This document shows positions 26,793 through 36,608 of a stretch of 64,000 bases of DNA, one piece after another (positions within the stretch are counted from its first letter, which is position 1; each line of letters begins with the position of its first letter). The notes under the pieces are model-generated. The model searched no databases and had not been told where the DNA came from. It saw nothing but the letters and a program-made list of their open reading frames with translations. This DNA is from Gallaecimonas sp. GXIMD4217. GTDB taxonomy: Bacteria; Pseudomonadota; Gammaproteobacteria; Enterobacterales; Gallaecimonadaceae. A program made the position numbers and the translations under genes. The stretch spans positions 3,224,870-3,288,869 of the forward strand of contig NZ_CP149925.1 in NCBI RefSeq assembly GCF_038087665.1. Direction: 5' to 3'.

Positions 26793-28022
26793 TCAGACCA
26801 GCTGCCCGACCCCGTAGGCGCCGGCAAAGCCCACCGAATAGGCCACCAGCAGGGCGGCGCTGTAGCGCAGGTAGGAACCGAAGGTCAGCTCCCTGACCTT
26901 GCTCATGGCCACCACCCCGGCGGCGGAGCCTATGGCCAGCAGTGAGCCGCCGACGCCGGTGGCATAGGTCAGGGTCAGCCATTCCATGGTGCTCATCTCC
27001 ACCCCGGACTTGAGCAGGGCCGCGGTCAGGGGCACGTTGTCGAACAGCGCCGAGAACAGCCCCACCACGTAGTTGGCGCCCAGGGTCGGCAGGTGCTCGT
27101 ACAGGGCCGGGAAGTAGGCCAGTATGCCCAGCTCCTTGAGCATGCCCACCAGCAGCAGCACCCCCAGGAAGAACAGCAGGGTGTCGAACTCGATGCGGCG
27201 GATGTAGTCGAGGATCGGCTCGTCGCGGTTGAGGAACTGCACCACCATGAACATCAGCGACAGCCCGAACAGGAAGCTCAGCACAGGCGGGATCTGGTAG
27301 GCGACGTTGGCGCCTATGGTGCCGATGATGGTCAGGAAGAACAGCAGGGCGATGACCTTGTCGGAGCCGGACACCGCCGTCCACTTGCGCTCCAGCACCA
27401 CTTCGCCGTCCATGGGCCGGCCCAGCAGCACCGCCAGCACCAGCACCGACAGCGCCGAGGGAATGGAGAGCAGGAACAGGTCGGTGATGTGGACCTTGCC
27501 GGCCAGGAAGATCATCAGGGTGGTGACGTCGCCGGTGATCAGGGCCGCGCCGCCGGCATTGACCGAGAACACCACCAGCACCACGTAGCGCAGCAGCTTC
27601 TTCACCGGCAGGTTCAGGCTCAACAGCACCGTGATGCAGACCAGGGTGGAGGTGATGTTGTCGGCCAGGGACGAGAACACGAAGGCGAAGCCGCCGGTGA
27701 GCATCATCAGCCTGCGCTCGCTCATGTGGCTGGGCAGCAGCCGGTTGACCAGGCTGTCGATGATGCCCTTGTGGCTCAGGTAGGCCACGAAGGTCATGGC
27801 CGCCATCAGGAACAGCCAGAGGGTGGCGATATCCAGCAGGTTCTCGTTGAGGGACTCGAGGATATGGTGGTGTTCAACGCCGGTGGGCGGCGCCATGAAG
27901 TAGAGCACCCAGACCAGGGAGCCGAAGAAGAGGGTGGTCTTGGCCTTGTCGATATGGACCAAGTCCTCGATGACGATGGAGACGAACCCCAGGATCACCA
28001 GTACCAGCAGCAGCACGGACAT
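26793..28022 (-). CDS. nhaD: NhaD-type Na+/H+ antiporter
   Basis: 409 residues with about eleven to twelve membrane segments, the NhaD length. Conserved stretches include SSLADNITSTLVCITVLLSL, VFSVNAGGAALITGDVTTLM, FFLGVLLLVGMLKELG, LFDNVPLTAA and TGVGGSLLAIGSAAGV, in which charged or polar residues line the ion path. It exports Na+ (or Li+) in exchange for protons at alkaline pH, fitting a halotolerant or marine host. It is transcribed after the sensor gene upstream with an 81-base gap; no clear shared promoter is visible. Confidence 0.92.
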   Translation of the reverse strand: MSVLLLVLVILGFVSIVIEDLVHIDKAKTTLFFGSLVWVLYFMAPPTGVEHHHILESLNENLLDIATLWLFLMAAMTFVAYLSHKGIIDSLVNRLLPSHMSERRLMMLTGGFAFVFSSLADNITSTLVCITVLLSLNLPVKKLLRYVVLVVFSVNAGGAALITGDVTTLMIFLAGKVHITDLFLLSIPSALSVLVLAVLLGRPMDGEVVLERKWTAVSGSDKVIALLFFLTIIGTIGANVAYQIPPVLSFLFGLSLMFMVVQFLNRDEPILDYIRRIEFDTLLFFLGVLLLVGMLKELGILAYFPALYEHLPTLGANYVVGLFSALFDNVPLTAALLKSGVEMSTMEWLTLTYATGVGGSLLAIGSAAGVVAMSKVRELTFGSYLRYSAALLVAYSVGFAGAYGVGQLV

Positions 28023-28103
28023 GACAAACTCGTGACGGGTTTATTTCGGGCGCGCGGATTGTACCAGTTTTGGCGGTCGAGCTTCGACCAGATGTTGCCC
28101 CAT

Positions 28104-31100
28104 TCAGCGGTTTTTGATCCAGGTTAAAAGATCGTTGCCGTTCATGGGCTTGGCGTAGAAATAACCCTGGCCTTCGTCGCAGCCCAGGCCGCGCAGGAAG
28201 CGGTGCTGTTCCGGCTCCTCCACCCCTTCCGCCACCACGTGCATGTTCAGGTCGTGGGCCAGGGCCAGGATGGCGCGGATCACCGCCGCAGAGTCGGCGG
28301 CGCCGGGCAGGCGGGCCACGAAACTGCGATCCACCTTGAGGATGTCGAAGCGCATCCGGGTCAGGTAGGACAGGGCCGAGTAGCCGGTGCCGAAGTCGTC
28401 CAGGGCCAGGCGGATGCCCAGCTTGCGCAGGGCGCTCATCTTCAGCCTGGCCTGGTCCGGATCCTGGAGCAGCATGGTCTCGGTGATCTCCAGCTCCAGC
28501 AGGCCGAAATCGGCGCCCAGCTCGGCGACCCAGTGGCGGACCTTGTCCACCAGATCGCTCTCCTGGAACTGCCGGGCGGACAGGTTCACCGCCATGGCCA
28601 GGGGCGACAGGCCGGCCTTGAGCCAGTCGGCCTGCTGGGCCAGGGCCGTCTTCAGCACCCAGTCGCCCAGGGGGCCGATCAGGCCGGTCTCCTCGGCCAG
28701 GGGAATGAAATCCGCCGGCGGCACCTGGCCCAGCTCAGGGTCCTGCCAGCGGCACAAGGCCTCCACGGCCACCACCTGCCCGCTGCCCAGGCTCATCCTG
28801 GGCTGGTAGACCAGCTGCAGCCGGTCCCGCTCTATGGCCTGGCGCAGCCTGCTCTCCATCTTCAGGCGCCGCTGCACGGCGGCGTTCATGGCCGCCTCGT
28901 AATACTGGAAGTTGTCCCGGCCCTTGGCCTTGGCGTGGTACATGGCGGTGTCGGCGTAGCGCACCAGGGTGTCGGCGTCCCGGCTGTCCCGGGGGAAGAG
29001 GCTGATGCCGATGGAGGGGGTCACCGACACCACATGGCCCTGGAGCTTGATCTCGTCGGACAGGGCCGCCATCACCTTCTCGGCCACCATGGTCACCACC
29101 TTCACGTCCGGCACGTCTTCCAGGATCAGGGTAAATTCGTCGCCGCCCAGGCGCGCCACCGTATCCGAATCGCGCACCGCCCCCAGCAGCCGCTTGGCCA
29201 CGGCCTGCAGCAGCAGGTCACCCTGCTGGTGGCCAAGGGAGTCGTTGACGGTCTTGAACCTGTCCAGATCCAGGAACAGCAGCGCCACCTGCTGGTTGTT
29301 GCGCCTGGCCCGGCTCATGGCGTGGATCAGCCGGTCCCGGAACAGGGCCCGGTTGGGCAGCTGGGTGAGGGGATCGTAGTTGGCCAGGAAGCGCAGCTCC
29401 TGCTCGGCGGCCTTGCGCTCGGTGATGTCCGCCAGCAGCACCACCAGGTTGCCGGTGCCGGACTCGGCCTCGCGCACCCAGTGGATCTCCGCCTCGGTGA
29501 GCCGCTCGCGGCCACGGGCATCGCGGATCCACAGCTCGCCCGCCCAGGCCTGGTCGGCCCCGAGCTGCTCGTGGAGCTGGCTGAAGTCATGGTGGCGGGA
29601 GCCGGTCCGCAGCCAGGTCCAGGGCCTGCGGCCCTGCAGCTCGGCCTCGGCAAGGCCAAGCAGGGCCTCCATGGCCGGGTTGGCGCTGACGATGCGCAGG
29701 TGCTGGTCTGTGACCAGCACCGCCTCGGACATGGCGTTGGTGACCAGATCCGACAGGGCCAGGCGGCGGGCGCTCTCCCGCTCGGCGCTGATGTCCTTGT
29801 GGATCCCCACCAGCCGCAGCACCCGGCCGGCGCCGTCCCGCTCCACCACCTGGCCCCTGTCCTGGATCCAGGCATAGCGGCCGTCGGCGGTCTTGAGCCG
29901 GTAGTTGGCCTCGTAGCGGTCCTGCTGGCCCTTGAGGTGCTCGGCCACGGCCGCGGCCACCCTCTGCCTGTCGTCGGGGTGGATCAGCTCGGACAAGCCC
30001 TGGGGGGTGGGCTCTATGGCATCGCTGGCATAGCCCAGGAATTCCAGGCCACTGCGCACCACGGCGTGGTTGCGCCAGTCCCAGTCCCAGACGCCGTGGC
30101 CGGAGGCCACCAGGGCCAGGCGCATGCGTTCCTCGTTGTCGGCGATGCGCTTCTGGATCCGCTCCTCGGCGCTGACACGGCGGTGCCAGAGCCACCACAG
30201 CCACAGCAGCGCCACCATGGCGCTCAGCAGGTAAAGCACCAGCATCATGGGGTGCCGGTACCAGGGCGGCAGCACCTTGATGGCCAGGCTCCTACTGCTG
30301 AACTCGGCCTGATCCGGCCCGGCCTTGCCGCGGATCTCCAGCCGGTAATGGCCAGGTGGCAGCCGGGTGAAATCCAGCTGGCGGCGGCCGGCCAGCTCCT
30401 GCCAGCCGGGCAGGGCGCCGCGCAGCCGGTACTGGTACTGGTGGAGGCTCGGCTCCAGGTAGTCCATCAAAGCGAAGCGCACCGTCAGCCGCAGCGCATC
30501 CGGGCCCAGCACCAGCCGCTGCTGGCCCGGCATGAAGGGCCTGGCCTTGCCGTCCACCTCGTAGCCCAGCAGCCGCAGCGGTTCCGCCTGCTGCTGCCGC
30601 ACCGGCAGGGCCGGCTGCACCTCCGCCAGGCCGCGGGTGCCGCCAAAGTAGAGGATGCCGTCGTCATCCCGCCAGTAGGCGCCGCCGTTGAACTCCAGGC
30701 TGGTGAGGTTGGTCCCGCCCTGGTGCTGGAAGCGCTCCTCCTGGATGTCGAAGATGGCCAGGCCCCTGTTGGTGGACAGCCACAGCTGCCCGGGCCGGCC
30801 CGGCAGCACGGCGTAGATGGTGTCGTCGGGCAGGCCGCTCTGGCGCAGCCAGCGGCGCCACTGGCCGTCGACACTGCGATGGTTGAGGCCGGTCTGGGTA
30901 CCCACCCAGAGGCTGCCGTCTTCGGCCGGCCACAGCGAACGGACTGTGCTGTCGCTGAGGCTGTCCTTTGGCTCGCAGCTCTGGGCCAGGCTGGCCAGAT
31001 CCAGGCGGCACAGGCCGTCGGCCCGGCCGATCCAGAGCCCACCCGATTGCTCGGCCAGGGCGAAGACCCGCACCCCCTGATCACGCTTCGGCGCCAGGGC

Positions 31101-32492
31101 TTCGAAGCGGCCATCCCGGTACAGGGCCAGGCCGGAGGCGGTACCGGCCCAGATCCGGCCCTGGCCGTCCTCCAGCAACGACCAGATCACCTGGCTGGGC
31201 AGGCCGGCGCCCAGATCCCGCCAGCGCCCGTCCGCCTCCAGCCGCAGCAAGCCCTGGTCGGTGCCCAGCCAGTGCCGGCCCCGGCTGTCCCTGAGCTGGG
31301 CCAGGCCGACGATGAAATAGTCGTCGGGGTCCTGGCCCAGCAGGGGTGCCAGGGTCGGCCCCAGATCCCGGTAGCGGCCGTCGCTGGCCAGCACCCGCAG
31401 GCCACGGCCATGGGTGCCCAGCCAGAGCTCGCCGTCCACCTTGACCAGGCTGCGGATGTTGTTGTGGCTGCCGTCGTCCAGGGACACCCGATCGTCCACC
31501 AGGGAGCGGACCGGGCGCCGGTTGGGATCCAGCAGCACCACGCCGCCGGTGCCGGTGCCGACCCAGAGCAGGCCCTGGTCGTCCACATGGAGGCGGCGCA
31601 CCGTCTTCATCTGGTCACCCAGGTGATTGCCGCCCAGCTCCTGCAACCGCTCCGGCCCCTGCCAGTGCAGTATGCCGCGGCCATAGAGGCCGATCAGCAC
31701 GCCGCCGGACGGCAGTGTCGCCAGGGCCAGGAGTTGTTCTCGCCCGGTGACGGACCAGCGGCTCACCAGCCGCGACTGGCCGTCGGCAAGCAGCCACAGG
31801 CTGTCCTCGGCCGCCAGCCAGATCCCGGCCTCGGACAGGGCGATGCGCCTTGCCGCCGGCTGGGTCAACAGCAGCTGCCGCTGGTCCCGGCCCAGCCGCC
31901 ACAGCTCACCCGATGCCAGCAGCACCAGGGGGGCGCCGTCGGCCAGCTTGAGATCCCGCACCCGGCCCTTGAGCACCAGGCGGGGCGCCGCGACCCTATC
32001 CCAGGCCCACAGTCCCAGGTCGTTGCCGATCCACAGCCGGCTGCCGTCGAAACCCAGCTGGCGGACCGTCTCCTTGCCCCAGAGCCCGGGGAATTCAAAG
32101 CGCTGGAAGACCTCGGCGGCCCTGTCCATGCGGGCCAGCTCGCCCTGGACCGTGCCCACCCAGAGGCTGGCGTCGTCCTCGGCCAGGGCGGTGACGAAGT
32201 CGCGGGGCAGGGAATAGGGCTGGTCGGGCCGGGACAGGTAGACGCTCAGGCGCTCGCCGTCGTAGCGGTTCAGGCCGCCCTGGGTGGCGAACCACATCAG
32301 GCCACGGCTGTCCTTGAGGATGGCGGTGATGGAATTCTGGGACAGGCCCTGGTTGACCCCCAGCACCCTGGGCTGCATGTAGGCGGCAACCGGCATGGGG
32401 TCGGCCGCCAGGGGCAGGACGGCCAGGCAGCAGAGGAAGGTGAAGCAGCGCAGGAGCAGGCGACGCACTTTGACCCCGGGGGCTCTTGTCAT
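28104..32492 (-). CDS. Membrane receptor: Reg_prop beta-propeller - Y_Y_Y - PAS - GGDEF - EAL
   Basis: 1462 residues. An N-terminal signal sequence (about 12-30) leads into a long periplasmic region with two-component-regulator propeller repeats (GLSQNSITAILKDSRGLMWF, LWVGTVQGEL, LWLGTHGRGL, IWAGTASGLAL and others) and a Y_Y_Y domain near 680-745. One membrane helix (about 750-773) precedes two PAS domains, a GGDEF domain (VARLGGDEFTLIL, with RDSD inhibitory site) and an EAL domain with intact EALCRW, DDFGTGYSAL and VVAEGVEEPEQ. Such propellers usually sense polysaccharides through hybrid kinases; here the output is c-di-GMP synthesis or, with its complete EAL site, breakdown. Which dominates cannot be read. 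Only 43 bases separate its start from comM. Confidence 0.9.
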   Translation of the reverse strand: MTRAPGVKVRRLLLRCFTFLCCLAVLPLAADPMPVAAYMQPRVLGVNQGLSQNSITAILKDSRGLMWFATQGGLNRYDGERLSVYLSRPDQPYSLPRDFVTALAEDDASLWVGTVQGELARMDRAAEVFQRFEFPGLWGKETVRQLGFDGSRLWIGNDLGLWAWDRVAAPRLVLKGRVRDLKLADGAPLVLLASGELWRLGRDQRQLLLTQPAARRIALSEAGIWLAAEDSLWLLADGQSRLVSRWSVTGREQLLALATLPSGGVLIGLYGRGILHWQGPERLQELGGNHLGDQMKTVRRLHVDDQGLLWVGTGTGGVVLLDPNRRPVRSLVDDRVSLDDGSHNNIRSLVKVDGELWLGTHGRGLRVLASDGRYRDLGPTLAPLLGQDPDDYFIVGLAQLRDSRGRHWLGTDQGLLRLEADGRWRDLGAGLPSQVIWSLLEDGQGRIWAGTASGLALYRDGRFEALAPKRDQGVRVFALAEQSGGLWIGRADGLCRLDLASLAQSCEPKDSLSDSTVRSLWPAEDGSLWVGTQTGLNHRSVDGQWRRWLRQSGLPDDTIYAVLPGRPGQLWLSTNRGLAIFDIQEERFQHQGGTNLTSLEFNGGAYWRDDDGILYFGGTRGLAEVQPALPVRQQQAEPLRLLGYEVDGKARPFMPGQQRLVLGPDALRLTVRFALMDYLEPSLHQYQYRLRGALPGWQELAGRRQLDFTRLPPGHYRLEIRGKAGPDQAEFSSRSLAIKVLPPWYRHPMMLVLYLLSAMVALLWLWWLWHRRVSAEERIQKRIADNEERMRLALVASGHGVWDWDWRNHAVVRSGLEFLGYASDAIEPTPQGLSELIHPDDRQRVAAAVAEHLKGQQDRYEANYRLKTADGRYAWIQDRGQVVERDGAGRVLRLVGIHKDISAERESARRLALSDLVTNAMSEAVLVTDQHLRIVSANPAMEALLGLAEAELQGRRPWTWLRTGSRHHDFSQLHEQLGADQAWAGELWIRDARGRERLTEAEIHWVREAESGTGNLVVLLADITERKAAEQELRFLANYDPLTQLPNRALFRDRLIHAMSRARRNNQQVALLFLDLDRFKTVNDSLGHQQGDLLLQAVAKRLLGAVRDSDTVARLGGDEFTLILEDVPDVKVVTMVAEKVMAALSDEIKLQGHVVSVTPSIGISLFPRDSRDADTLVRYADTAMYHAKAKGRDNFQYYEAAMNAAVQRRLKMESRLRQAIERDRLQLVYQPRMSLGSGQVVAVEALCRWQDPELGQVPPADFIPLAEETGLIGPLGDWVLKTALAQQADWLKAGLSPLAMAVNLSARQFQESDLVDKVRHWVAELGADFGLLELEITETMLLQDPDQARLKMSALRKLGIRLALDDFGTGYSALSYLTRMRFDILKVDRSFVARLPGAADSAAVIRAILALAHDLNMHVVAEGVEEPEQHRFLRGLGCDEGQGYFYAKPMNGNDLLTWIKNR

Positions 32493-32535
32493 GGGGCTAT
32501 TATCAGATTGTTAAGGCCTTTTTGGAAGGGAAGTC

Positions 32536-34050
32536 ATGGCATTAGCAACACTGCTCTGCCGTGCCCAGCTGGGCATGGAGGCGCCCCTGGTCAAGGTGGA
32601 GGTGGATATCGGCAACGGCCTGCCGTCCTTCGGCCTGGTGGGACTGCCCGACGCCGCCGTGCGCGAGGCCAAGGAAAGGGTGCGCTCGGCCCTGCTCAAC
32701 TGTGGCTTCGAATTCCCCGCCCGGCGCATCACCATCAACCTGGCCCCGGCGGAGCTGCCCAAGGACGGCGGCCGCTTCGATCTGGCCATGGCCCTGGGCA
32801 TACTGGCCGCCTCCGGCCAGCTGCCGGCCGCCGGCCTCAAGGGCCTGGAATGTTACGGCGAGCTGGGCCTGGGCGGCGAACTGCGCCCCTGCGGCGCCCT
32901 GCTGCCGGCCCTGCTGGCCTGCCGTGACGCCGGTCACAGCGCTATCATCAGCGAAGGGGACGGCGCCGAGGCGGCGCTGCTGGACTTCCCGGGCTGCGCC
33001 CAGGCCCACCAGCTGCTGGATGTCTGCGCCGCCCTTGGCGGCCAGCAGCAACTGGCCCTGCCCAGTCGGGCACAACAGGCCGAGGCGCCGGCGCCGGGCC
33101 CGGATCTCAGCGACGTGGTGGGCCAGGTGGGGGCCAAGCGGGCGCTGCTGATCGCCGCCAGCGGCAACCATAACCTCTTGATGGTGGGCCCGCCCGGCAC
33201 CGGCAAGAGCATGCTGGCCAAGCGGCTGCCGAGCCTGCTGCCGCCCCTGGCCGACGGCGCCGCCCTGGAAACGGCCGCCATCCATTCCCTGTCCGGCAAG
33301 CCGCGCCGCCTTGGCGACTGGCGCACCCCGCCTATTCGCGCCCCCCACCACACCGCCTCGGCGGTGGCCCTGGTCGGCGGCGGCTCGGTGCCCAGGCCGG
33401 GGGAGATCTCCCTGGCCCACCAGGGGGTGCTGTTCCTGGACGAGCTGACCGAGTACGACCGCAAGGTGCTGGACTGCCTGCGCGAGCCCCTGGAGAGCGG
33501 CGAGGTCAGCATCAGCCGCGCCGCCCAGCAGGCCAACTTCCCGGCCCGCTTCATGCTGGTGGCGGCCACCAACCCCTGTCCCTGTGGCCATTGGGGCAAC
33601 CCGGCGCGGGAGTGCCGCTGCAGCCCGGAGCAGATCCGCCGCTACCTGGGCCGGCTCAGCGGCCCCTTCCTGGACAGGGTCGAGCTGCAGGTGGAGGTGC
33701 CCATGCTGCCCCCGGGCGCCCTGAGCGGCCAGGAAAGGGGCCAGGGCAGCGCCGAGCTGCGCGCCCGGGTAGGGGATTGCCGCCGGCGCCAGCGAGCGCG
33801 CCAGCACTGCCTCAACGGTGAGCTGGAAGGCCAGGCCCTGCGCCGCCACTGCGCCCTGGATGGCGAGCTGGCCGCCTGGTACGAGCAGACGTTGCACCGG
33901 CTGGGGCTGTCGGCCCGGGTACACCAGCGGCTGCTGAAGGTGGCCAGGACGGTGGCGGATCTGGACGGCAGCGACCGCATCCGCCGGCCGCACCTGGCCG
34001 AGGCCCTGTCCTACCGGGCCATGGACAGGCTGCTGGCCTCCCTGGCCTAG
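32536..34050 (+). CDS. comM: ComM/YifB family AAA+ ATPase
   Basis: 504 residues, family length. The N-terminal fold (VEVDIGNGLPSFGLVGLPDA, INLAPAELPKDGGRFDLAMA) is followed by the Mg-chelatase-type AAA+ domain: Walker A VGPPGTGKSML near 218, Walker B GVLFLDELTEY, sensor VAATNPCPCGHWG with Cys residues, then the C-terminal RVHQRLLKVARTVADLDGSD. ComM is a hexameric branch-migration helicase that extends integration of single-stranded DNA during natural transformation. GGAAGGGA lies before the ATG. The stop overlaps that of pncB (convergent). Confidence 0.95.
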   Translation: MALATLLCRAQLGMEAPLVKVEVDIGNGLPSFGLVGLPDAAVREAKERVRSALLNCGFEFPARRITINLAPAELPKDGGRFDLAMALGILAASGQLPAAGLKGLECYGELGLGGELRPCGALLPALLACRDAGHSAIISEGDGAEAALLDFPGCAQAHQLLDVCAALGGQQQLALPSRAQQAEAPAPGPDLSDVVGQVGAKRALLIAASGNHNLLMVGPPGTGKSMLAKRLPSLLPPLADGAALETAAIHSLSGKPRRLGDWRTPPIRAPHHTASAVALVGGGSVPRPGEISLAHQGVLFLDELTEYDRKVLDCLREPLESGEVSISRAAQQANFPARFMLVAATNPCPCGHWGNPARECRCSPEQIRRYLGRLSGPFLDRVELQVEVPMLPPGALSGQERGQGSAELRARVGDCRRRQRARQHCLNGELEGQALRRHCALDGELAAWYEQTLHRLGLSARVHQRLLKVARTVADLDGSDRIRRPHLAEALSYRAMDRLLASLA

Positions 34051-35276
34051 AGCTTCTCCCGCTCGGCCAGGATGGCGGCGCGCACCGAGGCGCTGACCTG
34101 GAACACCGCCATCAGGTGGTTGAGGAATGCTTCGTCCCGGCACATGGTCTTGCCGGGGCTGTCGGAGATCTTGGCCACCGGCTGGCCGTTGAAGCGGGTC
34201 AGCTTCATGACCATGTCCATGGGCTGGTTGACGCCGAAATCCCCGGTCAGCCAGGTGCCGATGCCGAAGGCCATGCGCGCCCGACCCTGGAAGTGGCGGT
34301 AGATGGCGATGGCCCTGTCGAAATCGAGGCCGTCGGAGAACACCAGGGTCTTGTCCGTGGGATCCACCCTGAGTTCCTCCAGGCGGGCCAGGATCTGCTC
34401 CCCCCAGGCCATGGGATCGCCGCTGTCATGGCGGAAACCCGTGTAGAGCCTGGCCAGGTAGAGATCCAGATCCCGGCAGAAGGCCTCGACGCCAATGACA
34501 TCGGTGAGGGCGATGGCCAGCTGGCCCCGGTACTCCCTGGCCCAGTTCTCCAGGGCCAGCTTCTGGCTGTCCGCCAGCCGGCAGGCCAGGGCCTGGTGGC
34601 ACTGCAGCCATTCGTGGGCCATGGTGCCCTGGCAGCGCAGCTTCAGCTCCCGGGCCAGGTGCGGGTTGGAGGTGCCCACGAAATGATCCGGCAGCTCCCC
34701 CTTGAGCAGCTCCAGCACCAGCCTCTGGGCCCGGAAGCTGAAACGGCGGCGAGTACCGAAATCGGTGAAGCGAAAGCCGCTCAGGTCGAAGCGGTCGGCG
34801 GCGCGCTGGAAGGCGCGCACCTTGGCCTGGGTGCTCCTGTGGATCTGCTCGACATCCAGGTCCGGGTAGCGGGCCCTGTTGCGCACCTCGCTGACCGCCG
34901 CCAGCACCGGGATCTCCAGGGGCGACAGGTACAGCATGGGCCCCCGCCCCTCTATGCTCAGCCGGCCCCCCTCCACGGCCACATGCAGGAAGTCCGGGTT
35001 GAAGCGGCACAGCCGCAGGAACTCCAGGTAGTCGGCCTTGAGGAAGGGGAAGTGCCGGCGCAGGTAGGCCAGCTGGTCCTCGCTGACATGGAGCCTGGAC
35101 AGGGACTCCAGCTCGCGGCGGATGGCCGCCACATAAGGGCTGAGATCCTCGTCGTTGCGGCAGCGGAAGGTCCAGGTGGCCATGGCGTCCGGCTGCTGGT
35201 GCAGGTAGCACTGCTGCATGGTCAGCTTGTAGAAGTCGGTGTCGATCAGGCTCTGTACCGCGCTGTCACCGAACAT
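34047..35276 (-). CDS. pncB: Nicotinate phosphoribosyltransferase
   Basis: 409 residues, similar in length and sequence to enterobacterial PncB: VQSLIDTDFYKLTMQQ at the N-terminus, TDFGTRRRFSFRAQ with the FGTRR substrate loop, VGTSNPHLAREL, EWLQCHQAL and TYTGFRHDSGDP-like block (YTGFRHDSGD). It joins nicotinate and PRPP, using ATP, to give nicotinate mononucleotide, the first committed step of the Preiss-Handler route to NAD. Its start overlaps the end of pncA by 11 bases, so the two salvage steps are translationally coupled. At the other end it overlaps comM by four bases, tail to tail. Confidence 0.94.
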   Translation of the reverse strand: MFGDSAVQSLIDTDFYKLTMQQCYLHQQPDAMATWTFRCRNDEDLSPYVAAIRRELESLSRLHVSEDQLAYLRRHFPFLKADYLEFLRLCRFNPDFLHVAVEGGRLSIEGRGPMLYLSPLEIPVLAAVSEVRNRARYPDLDVEQIHRSTQAKVRAFQRAADRFDLSGFRFTDFGTRRRFSFRAQRLVLELLKGELPDHFVGTSNPHLARELKLRCQGTMAHEWLQCHQALACRLADSQKLALENWAREYRGQLAIALTDVIGVEAFCRDLDLYLARLYTGFRHDSGDPMAWGEQILARLEELRVDPTDKTLVFSDGLDFDRAIAIYRHFQGRARMAFGIGTWLTGDFGVNQPMDMVMKLTRFNGQPVAKISDSPGKTMCRDEAFLNHLMAVFQVSASVRAAILAEREKL

Positions 35277-35910
35277 CCCGGCTCCCGAGCCTTTGGGCCG
35301 CCTCGGCGGCGTTTGCCACCAGCTCCACCCCGGCCTGTTGCAACTCGGCCCTGGCCCGGCTTTCCCCCTCGACGCTGATGGCCCGGCAGGCGGCCAGGTT
35401 GACCAGCACCCGAAAGCCGGCCCTGGCCAGCTGCAACGCCGTGGTCTTGACGCAGAAATCCAGGGCCAGGCCGCCCACCAGCACGGTGTCCACCTGGTGG
35501 CATGTCAGCCACTCGATCAGGCCGGTGGAGCGGCGCTCGGCCAGGTCGTGATAGCAGGCGCCGTAGGGGTGCATGTCCGGCTCCACCCCCTTGTAGATCA
35601 TGAAGTCGTAGTCCCTGGGATGGGGCAGGCCGGGGATCAACTCGAAGCCCGGGGTGCCCGGCTCGGCGTGGCGCACCCAGGTCAGATCCGCGTCCGGGTA
35701 GGGCAGCGGCTGCTGCATGTCGGCGGCATCGGCCACCACCCACTTGGCCTTGGGGCAATGGGCGTCCTTGGAGAACAGCCGCAACCCGGCCAGGGCCGCC
35801 TGGGCATTGAGTTCGTCGGCGATCAGGTGCCCCTCTGGCACCGGCAGCTCGGCCGGGCACAGGGGCGTGAAGGTGCTTTGGGCATCCACATCCAGCGAGG
35901 CTATGGTCAT
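35266..35910 (-). CDS. pncA: Nicotinamidase (isochorismatase-like cysteine hydrolase)
   Basis: 214 residues from the ATG beginning MTIASLDVDAQ, preceded by GGAGCGACC; a longer frame from 35949 lacks a ribosome site. The DVDAQSTFTPLCP segment supplies the catalytic Asp, and GGLALDFCVKTTAL carries the nucleophile Cys, as expected for the Asp-Lys-Cys triad of nicotinamidases. It converts nicotinamide to nicotinate, the substrate of pncB, which follows with an 11-base overlap. The AhpD-like gene lies 51 bases upstream on the same strand and may share transcription. Confidence 0.88.
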   Translation of the reverse strand: MTIASLDVDAQSTFTPLCPAELPVPEGHLIADELNAQAALAGLRLFSKDAHCPKAKWVVADAADMQQPLPYPDADLTWVRHAEPGTPGFELIPGLPHPRDYDFMIYKGVEPDMHPYGACYHDLAERRSTGLIEWLTCHQVDTVLVGGLALDFCVKTTALQLARAGFRVLVNLAACRAISVEGESRARAELQQAGVELVANAAEAAQRLGSRDVR

Positions 35911-35961
35911 GGTCGCTCCAGGCATGGGCCCAGGGGGCCCCTTGTTCACCTTAGACCCCGA

Positions 35962-36519
35962 TCAGTCCCTGGGGGTCCAGGCCTCTGCCGCGAATTCCGG
36001 CTGGGCCAGGGTGCCGGCCAGGCGGTTGGCGTAGTTGGACAGGGTCTTGATGGTGATGCCCAGCACCACCTCCAGGGCCTGGGCCTGGCTGTGGCCGGCA
36101 TCCAGGAAGGCCTGCAGCTCCAGGTCCGGTACCTTGCCCCTGTGGCGCAGCAGCGCCAGGGTGAAGCGGCGCAGGGCCTCCAGGCGGGCGTCGGACAGCG
36201 GCTGCCCTTCCCGTACCGCCGCCACCACCTCGGCCGGCACCCCGGCCATCTGCTTGGCAATCACCGAATGGGCCGGCACGCAGTAGCCGCAGCCGTTCTC
36301 GACACTGGTCACCAGCAGGATCAGCTGCCGCTGCCGGGCATCCAGGCTGCCCTGCTCGAACAGCCGGTTGAGGGTCAGGTAGGCCTCCAGGGTGGTGGGG
36401 GCCTCGGCCAGCTGGGCATAGAGGTTGGGCACAAAGCCCAGGGATGACAGGGCCTTTTCCAGATGGGGCCGAGCGGCCTGGGGGGCGCTGTCGAGGTCAT
36501 GGGCGGGCAGGCGGGGCAT
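35962..36519 (-). CDS. AhpD-like / carboxymuconolactone decarboxylase family protein
   Basis: 185 residues. The start MPRLPAHDLD has AAGGAGG close upstream; the longer open frame reaching into speE is antisense noise. The redox motif is visible in VENGCGYCVPAHSVIAK: Cys-x-x-Cys followed by His, as in AhpD and the peroxidase-related CMD proteins. It most likely acts as a thiol-based peroxidase or its reducing partner in the cytoplasm; the substrate is unknown. The gene lies between the speE terminator and pncA. Confidence 0.85.
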   Translation of the reverse strand: MPRLPAHDLDSAPQAARPHLEKALSSLGFVPNLYAQLAEAPTTLEAYLTLNRLFEQGSLDARQRQLILLVTSVENGCGYCVPAHSVIAKQMAGVPAEVVAAVREGQPLSDARLEALRRFTLALLRHRGKVPDLELQAFLDAGHSQAQALEVVLGITIKTLSNYANRLAGTLAQPEFAAEAWTPRD

Positions 36520-36581
36520 GACGGCCTCCTTGGGCTGACTCATCACTAGCCTAGACCGGCCCCGCCGGGGTGCTGTTGCAA

Positions 36582-36605
36582 AAAAGGCGCCGCGCGGCGC
36601 CTTTT
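36582..36605 (-). terminator. Terminator of speE
   Basis: AAAAGGCGCC-GCGC-GGCGCCTTTT with an extended T run on the minus strand, immediately after the speE stop. Confidence 0.88.
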
Positions 36606-36608
36606 CCA

